From assembly GCF_902769175.1 (NCBI RefSeq), contig NZ_CACXNW010000003.1:100389-164388 (forward strand): a stretch of DNA of 64,000 nucleotides, given 5' to 3'. The stretch is from an uncultured Methanobrevibacter sp. (lineage in GTDB: Archaea > Methanobacteriota > Methanobacteria > Methanobacteriales > Methanobacteriaceae). How positions within the stretch are numbered: the stretch's first letter is position 1; every line of letters starts with the position of its first letter. Position numbers and translations under genes: made by a program. The notes beneath the pieces were generated by a model. It searched no databases. It was not told the DNA's origin and saw nothing but the letters and a program-made list of their open reading frames with translations. This document shows positions 12,601 through 20,153 of the stretch, one piece after another.

Positions 12601-15600
12601 TAAATCGATATGTCCTCTTCCATCTTCAAGCAAATTAAACAAGACCTTGGAAGATCCTGTAAATCTGGATAATGCATAAGCAAAAACACTTGAGAAAAAT
12701 TGATTGTGAGTGATTGAGTGGCTTTGCAAAAAGTCTCTTAATTTGCTGTTGTCCATTTCCAAACAGGAGATGATTTCTCTACATTCATTGGAAGATTTCA
12801 AGTCAGAAATATCTCCATCACCCAAGCTTACAGAAGGCATCAAATCAGAAATATCCTCACCATCAAAACTAACAGAAGGTATCAAATCAGAAACTTCATC
12901 ACGACTAGCCAACATCATATCAAAGAAATCCTGTGCCTCTTTGGAATAGTCTGAATCCAATATGCTCTCTTCAAATGAAATTTGCCTTAAAATACCATCA
13001 TCAATTGAATTTACTTTAGAACCCTGTAAAATTTTTAAAAATGGTTCTGAAAGAACATTGGCAGAAGCACCATCAAAAATTAGATGATGATAATCCATAC
13101 ATAATACTGTTGAATTTTCAGTGTTTGCTATCAAAAATCTGGATAGATACTTATCCAATTCAAAAGGTTGGACAAACTCATCAATCTCATCAATCGATCC
13201 TTCTTTGATTTCTGGATTGGCATCAAAACTAAGGTATAAATCACCTTCATCATTAACAACACGAGAGGATAAAACAGGATAAACTTCCAATAAACTTTTT
13301 ATAGCATTTCTTATTTCATCTACAGAATAGGAATGATTGAATTCGATTTTAAATGGATTATTATATTCTGTTTTTGCTTCATACCCCATTTCATCAAAAT
13401 AAACGTTTAATTGAGACTCAGATAATGGGCATAATCCATCAAATGTATATTTAACATCAATTGTTGTGTGAAGATTCAAATTAAATTTGATTTTGTTTGC
13501 AATATTTGCAGGATTTCCAAGTTCAATTAGTTCATTGGAAGATAAGGTTACTCCTGTTTTTTCTTTCAATAAGATTTGCATTTTCATTGCAGATAAAGAG
13601 TTGCCTCCAAATTCCACAAAATCACTATCTATCAAAATAATATCCTGATTTAAAACTTCTTTAAAAGCCTGAATAACAATATAAAGAATCTCATCTTCAA
13701 TATGATCACTATAATTTTGCTTCTTTAACATTTCCTTTATGGAACCCTTATCAATTTTACCATTAACATTTAAAGGAATCTTTTCTAATTCTATAAATAA
13801 TGAAGGAACCATATAATAAGGCAATTCCATTTTTAAAGCATCTGTTACATCCTCCATATCGACTTCATCATTGATTGTGTAGAAAGCAATGAGAGTATCA
13901 TGGTCCACATCCAAATAAATCTCAGAAAACTCATTGAATTCTTTCATAATATTTAAAATCTCATCGGATTCTACCCTAAATCCTCTAACGGATAATTGGT
14001 TATCCTCACGGCCGACAATTTCAATTTCACCATCAAAATTAAAAAAGCCAATATCTCCTGTACGATACATCTTTCCATTATCACTAAATGGATCATCAAC
14101 AAAGACTTTCTTGGTTAAATCAGGGTCATTATAATATCCGGAACTTATATACTCACTGGAAATACATATTTCTCCTGGAACGCCTATTGGCATCTGATTA
14201 AAATTTTCATCCAGCACATAAACTCTTTCATTTGGGATTGGTCCACCGATTGATACTTTTTCACTACTTATATCATTTAAATCATAAACTTTCAAAACTC
14301 CAATGATTATTTCAGTTGAACCGTAAATATTGACTAATTTGGTATGTCTCTCTTTTTTAATTAATTCATTTAATTTTGAACCGACTAAACACAAATAATC
14401 TAATTTTAAATCTTCATTTTCATAAATAGGAACCCCTATAGATGGAGGCAAAACTAAACTATTCATAGGATGCTCTTTAAGGGATTTGATCAACAATAAA
14501 ATATCCTTTTGTTCCCGTTCATTGAAAATCCTAATGCAACAGCCATAGATTAATGTTACAAATATCAGATATGATGCTATAAAACTAAAGCTAAGGAAAC
14601 ATCCAACAACCTCACCTGGAGAAATATTAAAAAAATGTGTTATTATAAAGGGCAAGTTAGAAATTTGCTTATTTAAAATCATAACTCCCTTTGGAATATT
14701 GCTTGTTCCTGAAGTGAACATAATGGAAAATAAATCATTGCCCTTAGGGATTATCTCCACATCGACTTCATCATCATAGCTCAAATCTTCAAGAAGTATT
14801 GTATCAATATTGAAATTATTTGAATTTGCAACATCCCTTGTTGTAATGATTTTTTCTATCTGTGCAATATTTATCATATATTCTATACGATTAATAGGCA
14901 ATAAAAGGTCAATTGGAACAAATGCAGCGCCAATTTTATTCAATGCCAATACCAATTCAGGGAAATGATAATCACGAGGAAGCATTAACGCAACATGATC
15001 TTTGAAACCAATTCCATAATTCTCATGCAAGTCATTAGCAACTGAATTGCTTGACTTTTCCAAATCTCCATAAGAAACCTTATTTACCCCATCATCAACG
15101 GCTATTGCATCAGGATGGGCTAAGGCATAGTCGCGGAAATTTTTTGCAAATACCCCGTCATCATCAATTTCAATTTCCTTTCCCTTGCAAAAATCTGAAA
15201 GCAAATCTTTTTCATTAGGTGAAAGAAGATTAATGTCTTTTAAAAGCTGATTAGGGCAATCAATTAGATCCTTTATCAAAAACTCAATATTTTCTGCCAT
15301 ATGATTCATGTAAACATCTGAAAAAAGATCCTGACTATAAACTAAATTCAATGAATTTTCATAAACATTTAATGTTAAAGAAGAATTTTCTCCATTTAAT
15401 ACAGTCACATCTTCAGACAATCCAGTAAAATCATAAATGCCGTATGAATAAAATACAGTATTCAAATAATTGTCAATATCCACTTTTGTATTTTCAGTTG
15501 CAAGTTTGTAAACTTTCTTAATTTCCTTTAAATAATCAAGGAATGAATAATCTTTAAAAAATTTAATTTTTAAATATGTGCTTTTATCAAATAATCCAAA

Positions 15601-16278
15601 ATCATTGGATACAACAGATTTTAAAATGGAACCAGGAGATCTATCGATTCTAGACAAATATAGTGCAAAAATTGCAGTAAAGAAATTGAATTTAGAAATA
15701 TCATGCTCATTTAAAAATTTAGTGGTGGCCTCATTATCAAATGAAATTTCAATATTTCTATAATCATCTGATTTGAGGTTATAGAACTTAACATAATTAC
15801 CGGCATCTGAAAAATAATTATTCCAAAAATCAGAATCTCTTTTAAAATCATATGAAGATAAATAATCATCTACATCATCATAATATCCTAAAAGGTCATT
15901 TTCAACTGATTTATACTGTGGATTATTAAAAATCTCACAAAATTTATTTATTGAAGAATAATCAAAAATCAAATGATGGATATTTGCTAAAATAGTTAAT
16001 TTTTCATTATTTTTTAAAACTAAAAATTTGTATAATGGTGAATCAATAACAATATCAAACTTGAAATTAAAGAATGAATCAATTTCCCTATCAATCTCAT
16101 TAATATTAAAATCAGAAACATCGTTAAATTCATAAATTATTTCATCGTTAGTGTAAAAAGGTTTTAAATTTTCATCAAAACGTATATTTAATAAAGATTC
16201 AATTCCTTTAAAAAAATCCGCCAAATAATCATTATCAGCGGGAATATTCTTTATTAAAAATTTAATTTCATTATTCAT
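6619..16278 (-). CDS. Three-module nonribosomal peptide synthetase, C-A-T-C-A-T-C-A-T-TE
   Basis: A single 3219-residue multidomain enzyme. Module 1: condensation domain with HHLIFDY near 102; adenylation domain about 370-830 (TSGTSNIPKG near 520, YRTGD, NGKID); carrier domain with the GGNSL serine at 894. Module 2: condensation with HHLIFDG at 1064; adenylation about 1395-1860 (YTSGTTGLPKG, AYGPTE); carrier GGDSL serine at 1914. Module 3: condensation with HHLIFDE at 2081; adenylation about 2425-2890; carrier GGDSL serine at 2945. A thioesterase fills about 2985-3219, with GYSSG serine 3074 and a late histidine near 3200. Modules 2 and 3 are very alike and have FDVTIF / FDVSIF in core A4, which keeps the substrate-binding aspartate. 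Module 1 has FSFIAS there and lacks it. The enzyme needs a phosphopantetheinyl transferase, not seen here. The ATG has a GGTGGT ribosome site. The product is probably a short, possibly N-acylated or hydroxy-acid-primed peptide; substrates are not predictable by eye. Confidence 0.97.
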   Translation of the reverse strand: MNNEIKFLIKNIPADNDYLADFFKGIESLLNIRFDENLKPFYTNDEIIYEFNDVSDFNINEIDREIDSFFNFKFDIVIDSPLYKFLVLKNNEKLTILANIHHLIFDYSSINKFCEIFNNPQYKSVENDLLGYYDDVDDYLSSYDFKRDSDFWNNYFSDAGNYVKFYNLKSDDYRNIEISFDNEATTKFLNEHDISKFNFFTAIFALYLSRIDRSPGSILKSVVSNDFGLFDKSTYLKIKFFKDYSFLDYLKEIKKVYKLATENTKVDIDNYLNTVFYSYGIYDFTGLSEDVTVLNGENSSLTLNVYENSLNLVYSQDLFSDVYMNHMAENIEFLIKDLIDCPNQLLKDINLLSPNEKDLLSDFCKGKEIEIDDDGVFAKNFRDYALAHPDAIAVDDGVNKVSYGDLEKSSNSVANDLHENYGIGFKDHVALMLPRDYHFPELVLALNKIGAAFVPIDLLLPINRIEYMINIAQIEKIITTRDVANSNNFNIDTILLEDLSYDDEVDVEIIPKGNDLFSIMFTSGTSNIPKGVMILNKQISNLPFIITHFFNISPGEVVGCFLSFSFIASYLIFVTLIYGCCIRIFNEREQKDILLLIKSLKEHPMNSLVLPPSIGVPIYENEDLKLDYLCLVGSKLNELIKKERHTKLVNIYGSTEIIIGVLKVYDLNDISSEKVSIGGPIPNERVYVLDENFNQMPIGVPGEICISSEYISSGYYNDPDLTKKVFVDDPFSDNGKMYRTGDIGFFNFDGEIEIVGREDNQLSVRGFRVESDEILNIMKEFNEFSEIYLDVDHDTLIAFYTINDEVDMEDVTDALKMELPYYMVPSLFIELEKIPLNVNGKIDKGSIKEMLKKQNYSDHIEDEILYIVIQAFKEVLNQDIILIDSDFVEFGGNSLSAMKMQILLKEKTGVTLSSNELIELGNPANIANKIKFNLNLHTTIDVKYTFDGLCPLSESQLNVYFDEMGYEAKTEYNNPFKIEFNHSYSVDEIRNAIKSLLEVYPVLSSRVVNDEGDLYLSFDANPEIKEGSIDEIDEFVQPFELDKYLSRFLIANTENSTVLCMDYHHLIFDGASANVLSEPFLKILQGSKVNSIDDGILRQISFEESILDSDYSKEAQDFFDMMLASRDEVSDLIPSVSFDGEDISDLMPSVSLGDGDISDLKSSNECREIISCLEMDNSKLRDFLQSHSITHNQFFSSVFAYALSRFTGSSKVLFNLLEDGRGHIDLSNSVGMFVRTLPLLLDCKNQSVSSFLRYSADMVNSAMKYDLYPFRVLANEYDLDSSILFQYLPSMIQSDNFSIEELRHDENSDLLFNLYDCNDGRFAVRVFHSNKFSIDFVKSFIDAFSRIALEILDVDLLADINYVCEKDLEFLDSFNQTEKDMDYADILDAFNDNLSKNPDNALVSFKDSSYSYAEGAFIASQISNNLNDLGIESGECVSFLLSRSEWYLFSILGILASGSIFVPLDSSHPDERLRFMVEDTSSKVIIVDDSTYPRAKELFADLTLLNVADINVNGELSQLSVSYNDLACILYTSGTTGLPKGVKNTRKSILNVCAFYNDKYDLDENDVYGLFSGIGFDVTIFVINAVLYSGACLSVVPDEIRLDMHRMNEYFKEQNVSHAFITTQVSKLFMNNVDCSYLDLLLVIGEKLGEFDNSGDYALVDAYGPTEAFAFVTAIENNEKIDYSSVGLIDYNMKSYVLDDELRRVPVGAVGELYLSGDQLADGYLNRPEKTAEAFLDNPFTDNPYDDGYSIMYRTGDMVRILPDGTIGFIGRRDTQVKIRGNRLELGEVEAIIRQLDYVKDLSVQTIQNGDNHELVAYIVCDEKYNDSIKEFISENKPDYMVPSHIINLERIPLNANGKVDKKALLDIGFNDSKTEYIAPRTDVEKDIVNAFENAFNMSKISLLDDFANLGGDSLIAIKLISYLKDYNVTSADIMSLRTPKAIADNITEDTFEWDIYSIDEGCPLNESQLNIYLDVATRMDVDSYFIPFVIPIPKEFDENEIITALNMLFMVHPICSMCINDDYEIPHMVKGRVPSISVMSNADDIEIYKFLADPFDLHDSLCRFLIVKNDDGHVLYSVFHHLIFDERSIHVFKHDFKHILNGGYIDFSNSSFDEERVDLIAYSNEELADLISDSSEESIKFDDSFLKVSAFHTQIKNTEQYKDAQEFYGSMLSDFDSAGQLLEDVLPDGPGFASCDLDFDRDLLEEFLRKNSISEYVFFTSVFSYTLSRFTGSNKVGFCVDDHGRDRFNNFDSIGMYVNTLPLLVDTEDKEISLFVEDMSNLIYNVLRYNYYPYRNLIFDHELDMEILFQFFPAWLNKDDLFYNVDNKIIDNIVDFNMDLIMNVNQKDDGYTLNAQYSSKYSKSTINRFMETYNRVLSQMMCVEKLSDIEYTDSSDLELLDSYNEREMEIIYDDILDAFNDNLAKCPDNKLVSYNDISYTYGEGAFIANEIKKLLNGAGIQSGDFVPFLVPRSEWYPLLNLGILSVGAIYVPLDDIHPDERLKFILNDIDSRVLIVTDDTYERAKALSDDLILINVSNIVKEDIGTLSYLEYEYGDLVSVHYTSGSTGVPKGVLGRRKAITNLCQYYIDNYDLDSNDVYGLHTAIGFDVSIFVIAVSIIAGACLSVIPEDARLNMAKLNDYFISQNITHSFITTQLGKLFMEDVDDAPLDVLFVIGEKLGDVASPENYQLVDSYGPTETFNYVSHISNSQKIHHSSVGYISYNMKSYVLDEELRRVPIGALGELYLSGRQLAQGYLNRDEGTSNAFLDNPFEEIEEYAKMYRTGDMVRVLPDGSLGIIGRKDGQVKVRGNRVELGEVEAVIRDLTFVKDVTVQTIRNGDNYELVAYVVYDDVLPVVKSVKDHVTERKPHYMIPSYVIELDEIPLTVNGKVDKNALPEVEFESLMSDYVPPSTETEKIVVDAFKAVFNLEKIGIYDDFVKLGGDSLKSIRVTTFLSKNNIEFNARSILLERTPYSIAQIIDYVDCDNSCSLIKKGINDQNMFLIPPMTGFSFEYSNLVHSIDFEGNVYAIDDPKFNLSLEEIKSLENHGKYTLDKFYELIKDIFNDGDILVGYSSGGIFSLLLAEKLEKEGKTAKCILIDGLLAFKDVLYTRETLYKDALVHWKHHEFDFIVGIERKGTKFEKFVEITLQNVNIDFKEPRLNSPVLYLSTGELFTIEQINEKLDLISPNNKIKLIESTNHSDILKVDYWKLVPFFNGDF
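12800..12895 (-). repeat. 42-bp tandem repeat inside NRPS condensation domain 2
   Basis: Two full and one partial in-frame copies of a 42-bp unit encode a repeated 14-residue segment (SDLMPSVSLGDGDI and its variant) at about residues 1128-1160. The reading frame is preserved. The insert lies in the loop region following the HHLIFDG motif. Confidence 0.8.
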
Positions 16279-16325
16279 ATGACCACCAGTATAATATAAT
16301 ATTTAATCAATATACTATATAATTT
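16279..16325 (-). promoter_or_regulatory. NRPS promoter and ribosome binding site
   Basis: Read on the minus strand, a TATA-like AATTATATAG at about 16315-16325 is followed by an AT-rich initiator region and the sequence GGTGGTC just ahead of the ATG. The short leader fits an archaeal promoter with a Shine-Dalgarno-led message. Position is judged by eye. Confidence 0.4.
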
Positions 16326-16355
16326 TTAATTATATTTCTTATATTAATTAATGTT

Positions 16356-16423
16356 CAATATTGCTGCCTACCACCTTTATATTTCCTAAAAAAAATAAAA
16401 GACCACTATTACTGCCAAACCAC
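16356..16423 (-). promoter_or_regulatory. Pair of direct repeats upstream of the NRPS (possible operator)
   Basis: Two copies of a motif close to CANTATTNCTGCCNACCAC lie at 16356-16374 and 16403-16423, 48 bases apart, 78-145 bases upstream of the NRPS start. They stand out as GC-richer sequence in very AT-rich DNA. Repeated sites of this spacing could bind a regulator of the NRPS. The rest of 16279-16859 is AT-rich non-coding sequence apart from the candidate RNA noted below. Confidence 0.4.
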
Positions 16424-16663
16424 ATTCATAGCCCCTATAAAATTTAATTTTTTTAGTTTAACTACAAGGTTTTAATAAAGAGCCCAATTAAAAAAAAAAA
16501 CATAACATTTATTAATATCTTAAGTTATATATTATAATATTATCAAAAATAGAAGATTAGATTATTGCTGAAATCTAGTCATTAAAATTTTATGATATTT
16601 TATTATATTTTTGATATTTTTTTCTTTCAATGTATAATATTTAGATATGTTTTAATCAATTAA

Positions 16664-16785
16664 ACCTACGGTTAGGGCTAAGTCTAAATGAAGATTATGC
16701 ATTGGCTTTTACACTGAATAGCTAAACCGAAGGGCTTAAGCTATGATATTCAACTTAAATATTGTACTAGGCTACTAGCTATTTA
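16664..16785 (+). ncRNA. Candidate structured RNA or leader upstream of rpl21e
   Basis: A locally GC-richer island in AT-rich DNA. CGGTTAG (about 16669) can pair with CTAAACCG (about 16722-16729). TAGCT...AGCTA and CTAG-GCTA-CTAG form further small hairpins. An ATGAAGA...CTGA arrangement resembles degenerate C and D boxes of an archaeal sRNA. It is not a tRNA: there is no T-loop or acceptor stem. It may be an independent small RNA or part of the L21e leader. No known RNA family was recognised. Confidence 0.25.
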
Positions 16786-16859
16786 AAAAGATATAAAATG
16801 ATGGGTTTTATATTTTGATACTATTAAATATTAAAAAACAATATTAAAGAGGTATAAAA

Positions 16860-17150
16860 ATGCAAAGATCCAGAGGATTTAAAAGTAGAAGTAGAAAAAA
16901 ATTGACCAAAAGAGTAAGACCTGGTCGTTCTAACCCAATCACCAGAAGAATTCAAAAATTTGATAACGGTGCTATGGTTCACATTATCATCGACCCAAGT
17001 ATCCAAAAAGGCCAACCTCATTCCAGATTCCATGGAAAAACTGCTAAAGTAGTTGACAAAAAAGGTAAAGCTTACATACTTGCATTAAAAGATGGTAATA
17101 AAGCAAAAGAATTAATCGTTACTCCTGAACACTTAAAATTACAAGAGTGA
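16860..17150 (+). CDS. rpl21e: Large-subunit ribosomal protein L21e
   Basis: 96 residues, very basic, with the typical L21e start [17 protein letters not shown] and the later [20 protein letters not shown] core of an SH3-like barrel. It is a structural component of the archaeal 50S subunit. A GAGGT ribosome site lies 6-7 bases before the ATG. The coding region overlaps the upstream alternative GTG of the next gene by four bases, so L21e and RpoF form an operon, a conserved arrangement in Methanobacteriales. Confidence 0.97.
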   Translation: MQRSRGFKSRSRKKLTKRVRPGRSNPITRRIQKFDNGAMVHIIIDPSIQKGQPHSRFHGKTAKVVDKKGKAYILALKDGNKAKELIVTPEHLKLQE

Positions 17151-17155
17151 GTACA

Positions 17156-17506
17156 ATGATTGGGAAAAATACATTAGAAACTAAACCAATACCTGCAGCT
17201 AAAGTTAAAGAAATTCTTGAAGAGTTCTCTGAAAAGCACGAACTTAGCTATGAACAAAACTTAACTTTAGATCATGCAACTAATCTAAATAAACTTTCCC
17301 TTGAAGATACAGAAAAATTAATCGAAGAACTTGAAGCTTATGTTGAATACAAACAAGCTGTACGTATAGCTGATGTTTTACCAAGAGACATGGCAGACCT
17401 AAGATTAGTTTTTGCTAAAGAAAGGAATGCTCCTTCTCAAGATGAAATGAAGGAAATTCTTGAAATTTTAGAAAAATACGATGCTGAAGATGATTTATTC
17501 TTATAA
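17156..17506 (+). CDS. rpoF: DNA-directed RNA polymerase subunit F (Rpb4-like)
   Basis: About 116 residues, acidic and helical, with the archaeal RpoF/Rpb4 pattern: N-terminal KPIPAAKVKEILEEF, then a C-terminal HRDC-like helical region that includes LPRDMADLRLVFAKE. RpoF pairs with RpoE (Rpb7) to form the stalk of RNA polymerase. A GTG at 17147 would overlap the L21e stop (GTGA). The ATG at 17156 is preferred because GAGTGAG is then an ideally placed ribosome site. Downstream lies a long repeat-filled gap. Confidence 0.95.
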   Translation: MIGKNTLETKPIPAAKVKEILEEFSEKHELSYEQNLTLDHATNLNKLSLEDTEKLIEELEAYVEYKQAVRIADVLPRDMADLRLVFAKERNAPSQDEMKEILEILEKYDAEDDLFL

Positions 17507-18275
17507 AATCTCTTTTATTCAACTATTTTTCTATTTTTATTCTTCAATGATGACATATTTTACTTTTTTTTACAATTTTTACTACTTTAAACTTTTTTAT
17601 ATATTTTAAACTATTTTTAAATATTTTAAACTATTTTTCTATTATTTTAAACTATTTTTTATTATTATAAACTATTTCAAACATTAAAAGGTTTGAATAA
17701 ATTTTATTTTTCCATTTTCATCATTCATTTAACAATTATTTTAAAAATTTTAAACCATTTCCAACTGTAAAAGATTTGAATAAATTTTATTTTTCCATTT
17801 TCAACATTCATTTAACAATTATTTTAAAAATTTTAAACCATTTCCAACTGTAAAAAGTTTGAATGAATTTTATTTTTCCATTTTCAACATTCATTTAACA
17901 ATTATTTTTAAAATTTTAATTTTAACAATTAAATTCAACATTTATTTGTTATTCTTTTTTTTTTACAAACCCTATTTTTACAATTAAAAATGTACAATCT
18001 TGATTTACAAGATATAAACTTTTGACAAAAATCTAACTTAACGATTTTAATTTAACAATACCATGAAAAAATTTCAAATGCCTAGTATTTTTACAATTTT
18101 TAACCATTTTTAGTGAAAAAATAATAAAATTATAAATATTAATAAAATAGAAATATACTAATATTCTATTAAAATTTTGATAATATCTGTAAATTTACAA
18201 AACTTAACAAAAAACAAGAAGGACATAAAAATTAATAAAACTACTAAAAAACATTAAAATTTATGAGGTGAAAAT
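17507..18275. other. 769-bp intergenic region with tandem repeats
   Basis: No credible gene on either strand. It starts with T-rich sequence that may end rpoF transcription, then short degenerate repeats containing TTTTAAACTATTTT (about 17580-17680), then the 83-bp tandem repeat listed separately, then AT-rich sequence leading to the DUF655 gene with a GAGGTG ribosome site at 18264-18269. Confidence 0.7.
17671..17919. repeat. 83-bp tandem repeat, three copies
   Basis: Copies begin at about 17671, 17754 and 17837. Copies 2 and 3 are almost identical; copy 1 is slightly diverged. Each contains TTTGAATAAATTTTATTTTT, TTCAACATTCATTTAACAAT and TTTAAACCATTTCC. It has no coding capacity and separates rpoF from the DUF655 gene. 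Confidence 0.88.
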
Positions 18276-19022
18276 ATGGATAATCCAAACATTGATAATC
18301 CAAATCCAAAGAAAGAGGAGTACATTATAATTTTAGATTATCTTAAATTTGGGTACGTAAATCCAGAAAAGCCAAATGCTCATGGCAAACCTATTGCACA
18401 GGCTATTGGAGTAGACAAATTCACATTAATCGAAGTTACACCTAAAGGTATTGATTTAGATATTCATGACAAAGTCTATATAGGATCTGGAAAAAGGGAC
18501 AAAGTAAATAGGGTAAAAGGATTATTAGACTTTGAAAACTTAACAGCAACCAGTAAAATCGAATTGGAATATGCAATTAAGGAAATCATTTCTGAAAAGG
18601 AAGACATCTATATAAAATTCTTTAATGAAATAGATTCCCTCAACATTAAAATGCATAAATTAGAGTTAATTCCAGGTATCGGCAAAAAGCATACCCAAAT
18701 GATTTTGGAAGAGCGTAAAAAAGAACCTTTCAAAAGCTTTGAAGACTTAAAAGAAAGGGTTCCTCTTCTCGGAGATCCTGTGGATATGCTTGCAAAAAGA
18801 GTAAGGTTGGAACTTGACACTACCACTGTCAAAAGAGGAAAAAACAAGTATTACATGTTTACCCCAATTCCTAGCAAACATCCTGCCAATAAAAAGAAAA
18901 AATACGGAAAAGGAAAAGGTAAAGGAAAAGGTTATAGGAATAACAGAGGTAGGAAACCTAATAGAAACAATAATAGAGGTAGAAAACCTCAAAACAAGGC
19001 TAAAGCTGAAAGCAAAGAATAA
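18276..19022 (+). CDS. DUF655 protein, predicted nucleic-acid-binding (HhH)
   Basis: 248 residues. The N-terminal half (about 10-125) resembles the OB-like part of archaeal DUF655 proteins. Residues 125-185 contain LELIPGIGKKHTQMILEERK, a helix-hairpin-helix segment followed by a second helical motif. The last 45 residues are a low-complexity Lys/Gly/Arg/Asn tail with repeated GRKP and KGKGKG, likely to bind RNA or DNA. The family occurs next to rpl21e, rpoF and ksgA in many methanogens, which suggests a translation- or rRNA-linked role, but its function is not established. A GAGGTG ribosome site precedes the ATG. Confidence 0.9.
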   Translation: MDNPNIDNPNPKKEEYIIILDYLKFGYVNPEKPNAHGKPIAQAIGVDKFTLIEVTPKGIDLDIHDKVYIGSGKRDKVNRVKGLLDFENLTATSKIELEYAIKEIISEKEDIYIKFFNEIDSLNIKMHKLELIPGIGKKHTQMILEERKKEPFKSFEDLKERVPLLGDPVDMLAKRVRLELDTTTVKRGKNKYYMFTPIPSKHPANKKKKYGKGKGKGKGYRNNRGRKPNRNNNRGRKPQNKAKAESKE

Positions 19023-19027
19023 TTTTA

Positions 19028-19066
19028 TGAGTAAACTCCAAAAGAGTTTAAACTCATTTCTTTTTT
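19028..19066 (+). terminator. Hairpin plus T-run terminator after the DUF655 gene
   Basis: TGAGTAAACTC and GAGTTTAAACTCA pair around a CAAAA loop and are followed by TTTCTTTTTTT. Confidence 0.7.
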
Positions 19067-19181
19067 TATTTTTATTTTTTAATCCTAATCCAAATATTAA
19101 ATGCCATTAATCAAATATTATCTTTTAAATTATTGCATTTGAAAATAACAATAACTATTCTAATAGCAAAAAGGTGATTGA

Positions 19182-20051
19182 TTGACTGAAAGAATATCCT
19201 TAGCTAAAGAGACTAAACAAATCCTGCAGGAAAACGGGATTATCCTAAATAAGAATCTAGGTCAAAATTACCTTATAGATGATTTTAAAAGAAAGAAGAT
19301 TATAGAGTATGCCAAACTTACAAAAGAGGATACAGTACTTGAAATCGGTCCAGGAATAGGGACACTTACCATTGAACTTGCCAAAAGGGCAAAGCATGTA
19401 ATTGCCATTGAACAGGACACAACTATTTTTAACATTCTAAAAAGGAGACTGGAAAAGGAAGGCATAGATAATGTAGAGCTTATTAATGGAGATGCAGTTA
19501 AAGTGGATTTTCCAGAGTTCAACAAGATTGTTTCAAATCTCCCTTATCAGATATCCTCACCAATTAGCTTTAAATTCCTAAAATATGACTTTGACCTTGC
19601 CATCCTAATGTATCAGAAGGAATTTGCAGATAGAATGAACGGTAAGGTAGGAACTAAGCAATATTCAAGGCTTTCTGCCATGCTATACTTTAAGGCAGAC
19701 ATTAAGTTCTTAACAAAGGTTTCTCCAGAATCATTTATTCCGTCACCTAAGGTAGACTCCTCAGTTGTGGAATTAAAGCCAAAAGAAAACAAAATAGCAG
19801 AGGATGATTTTAAAATCTATTCAAAAGTCGTTAAGGCATTATTCCAACATAGAAACAAAAAGGCACGGAATGCATTAATCGATTCAAGACATATAATCGG
19901 ATTTAAAGACAAAAAAGAATTAAAATCCATTTTAAACAATTTGGAAGATGAAAATCCGAGAATCAAAGAATTATTATTGGAAAGAACAATTAATCTATCC
20001 CCAGAAAGCATTATGGAACTATCTATTTTATTAAAAGAGCATATTAACTGA
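19182..20051 (+). CDS. ksgA: 16S rRNA (adenine1518-N6/adenine1519-N6)-dimethyltransferase
   Basis: 289 residues, S-adenosylmethionine-dependent dimethyltransferase of the KsgA/Dim1 family, which dimethylates two adjacent adenines near the 3' end of 16S rRNA during 30S maturation. Visible: LGQNYLID near 25-32, SAM motif I VLEIGPGIGTL near 48-58, the acidic IEQD, and motif IV NLPYQI near 114-119. A C-terminal helical domain is present. The start is TTG with AAGGTGATT just upstream. The 3' end is duplicated: the last 16 bases recur 51 bases later, immediately before the next gene. Confidence 0.95.
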   Translation: MTERISLAKETKQILQENGIILNKNLGQNYLIDDFKRKKIIEYAKLTKEDTVLEIGPGIGTLTIELAKRAKHVIAIEQDTTIFNILKRRLEKEGIDNVELINGDAVKVDFPEFNKIVSNLPYQISSPISFKFLKYDFDLAILMYQKEFADRMNGKVGTKQYSRLSAMLYFKADIKFLTKVSPESFIPSPKVDSSVVELKPKENKIAEDDFKIYSKVVKALFQHRNKKARNALIDSRHIIGFKDKKELKSILNNLEDENPRIKELLLERTINLSPESIMELSILLKEHIN

Positions 20052-20153
20052 AGATTAAAACAAAAATAGGAAAATTCGAAATAAAAAGAGCATATTAACT
20101 GAGGACCAGATATGAAAATGGGAAAATTCGAAATAGAAACAGATGATTTGGTT
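20036..20153 (+). repeat. 51-bp tandem duplication across the ksgA/methylase junction
   Basis: AGAGCATATTAACTGA occurs at 20036-20051 (ksgA stop) and again at 20087-20102. Each is followed by a diverged copy of GGAAAATTCGAAATA. The second copy supplies the beginning of the downstream methylase gene, so the first copy contains a ruined gene start. Confidence 0.75.

Noticed and set aside
16664..16785. tRNA gene
   Set aside because: No acceptor stem, T-loop consensus or CCA-compatible end can be formed.
17671..17919. Repeat array as a possible CRISPR
   Set aside because: Units are directly adjacent with no unique spacers, and the unit is 83 bp of AT-rich sequence without a palindromic core.
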